Origin: an uncultured Clostridia bacterium
GTDB taxonomy: Bacteria > Bacillota > Clostridia > Oscillospirales > CAG-272
Reading direction: 5' to 3'
Assembly (NCBI GenBank): GCA_947627815.1
Contig: CANQXN010000111.1
Coordinates: 1 to 5,729 of the forward strand
DNA: 5,729 nucleotides
Shown here: one piece after another, positions 5,101 through 5,729 of the stretch
How positions within the stretch are numbered: the first letter of the stretch is position 1
How the letters are laid out: every line of letters begins with the position of its first letter
Position numbers and translations under genes: made by a program
Notes under the pieces: generated by a model
What the model was told of the DNA's origin: nothing
Database searches by the model: none
The model's input: the letters and a program-made list of their open reading frames with translations, nothing else

Positions 5101-5729
5101 ATGAACATTGCAAATACGATTGCCAGATGCCGCAAGGCGAAAGGCCTCACGCAGGAGGCTCTCGGCGCGTTGGTCGGGGTGTCGAACCAGGCGGTGTCAA
5201 AGTGGGAGAACGGCTCGACCGCTCCGGATATTGCTATCATCCCTACTTTGGCAAATGCGCTGGGCGTCAGTCTCGATGAATTTTTCGGCGTACAGAAAAA
5301 CGACCCGTCCTCGCCCGTTCCCGCCGATGACCTTCCCGCCGAAGTTTTTTGCCGGATGTACCAGTCGTTCACCGCGCTGTGGCGGCTGCCGTCTCTCGAT
5401 GAGGCGGCGGCGGATTTTCTCGGGAACGGCTGGCGGCTCTCCTGCGTCTCCAATACCAGCGGCTACGTGACCCAGGCGGAGGGGTTTGGCTATGTCGATA
5501 TCTCCTTCAAGACCCCCGAGGGCGGCGCGTGCTTTGAAAACGACTACGCGGCCCGGGCGGCGGAGAAGCTGTTTCGGAAAAACGTCCGCCGGGTGTTAAA
5601 GTATGAGTACGACTTCATGACCGCGCGGAACGATTACGTCAGCGGCGACACAGGCCACACCCCGGAGGAGATCGCCGCGGCGACGGGCCTTTCGGAGGAC
5701 GAAGTCCTTGACGCCCTCGACACGCTGGT
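5101..5729 (+). CDS. XRE-family helix-turn-helix regulator, 3' end outside window
   Basis: An open frame of 209 complete codons runs to the window edge with no stop. It encodes a cytoplasmic DNA-binding regulator. Residues 6-62 form a classic Cro/CI-type HTH: TIARCRKAKGLTQEALGALVGVSNQAVSKWENGSTAPDI, then LANALGVSLDEFFG. In these, QEALGALVGVS is the first helix and turn, and NQAVSKWE the recognition helix. A Pro/Ser/Asp linker (about 64-80) leads to a second, unrecognised domain. Near the end, TPEEIAAATGLSEDEVLDALDTL (187-209) looks like the start of a second, winged HTH of the kind used in some clostridial XRE proteins. The start is supported by AAAGGGAG (5086-5093) seven bases upstream and by its own promoter. 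It lies beyond the operon terminator, so it is an independent unit. The target is unknown. Confidence 0.88.
   Translation, partial: MNIANTIARCRKAKGLTQEALGALVGVSNQAVSKWENGSTAPDIAIIPTLANALGVSLDEFFGVQKNDPSSPVPADDLPAEVFCRMYQSFTALWRLPSLDEAAADFLGNGWRLSCVSNTSGYVTQAEGFGYVDISFKTPEGGACFENDYAARAAEKLFRKNVRRVLKYEYDFMTARNDYVSGDTGHTPEEIAAATGLSEDEVLDALDTL

Noticed and set aside
4821..5113. Two minus-strand open frames in the intergenic spacer
   Set aside because: No ribosome binding site or homology is visible. They cross the terminator hairpin and the XRE promoter, and their low-complexity Lys/Arg/Phe content fits chance in AT-rich DNA.

Overview
The window looks like chromosome from a Gram-positive, moderately GC-rich member of the Clostridia, probably gut-associated. 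Strong AGGAGG-type ribosome binding sites, TATAAT-type promoters, four successive lipoprotein signal peptides with Ser/Gly/Thr/Asp-rich stalks, BspA-type leucine-rich repeats and a LysR/flavodoxin/aldo-keto reductase neighbourhood all fit. No genus can be named from this sequence alone.

Layout. Positions 1-282 hold the C-terminal end of an aldo/keto reductase. A perfect 13-bp hairpin that can stop transcription from both sides separates it from a convergent LysR-type regulator (1171 to 329, minus strand). The 236-bp gap 1172-1407 holds two divergent promoters around a near-perfect 26-bp dyad, the best candidate for the LysR operator. From 1408 to 4824 runs a compact plus-strand block that looks like one operon with four lipoprotein signal peptides: a flavodoxin-like lipoprotein; a lipoprotein with two InlB-type B-repeats and BspA-type leucine-rich repeats; a damaged alpha/beta hydrolase whose signal peptide lies in another frame from its catalytic body; and a second esterase that seems to be a fusion of two hydrolase halves. 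A perfect 17-bp hairpin (4856-4895) closes the block. After an AT-rich spacer, an XRE-family regulator with its own promoter starts at 5101 and runs off the window.

How the parts may fit. The reductase, the LysR regulator and the flavodoxin form a recognisable redox neighbourhood, and the divergent promoter geometry suggests the regulator controls the lipoprotein operon and itself. The operon would put a flavin protein, an adhesion or display protein and hydrolases on the outer face of the membrane. That functional link is inference.

The most notable signal is damage. Both hydrolase genes are interrupted near the strand that carries the oxyanion loop, each at a CGCGCG tract. One lost its N-terminal region and reading frame. 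The other kept an open frame but has no serine at the expected nucleophile position. This may be real gene decay or fusion by deletion, or an assembly error. Reads spanning 3440-3470 and 4475-4510 would decide. I see no RNA gene, CRISPR array or insertion sequence.
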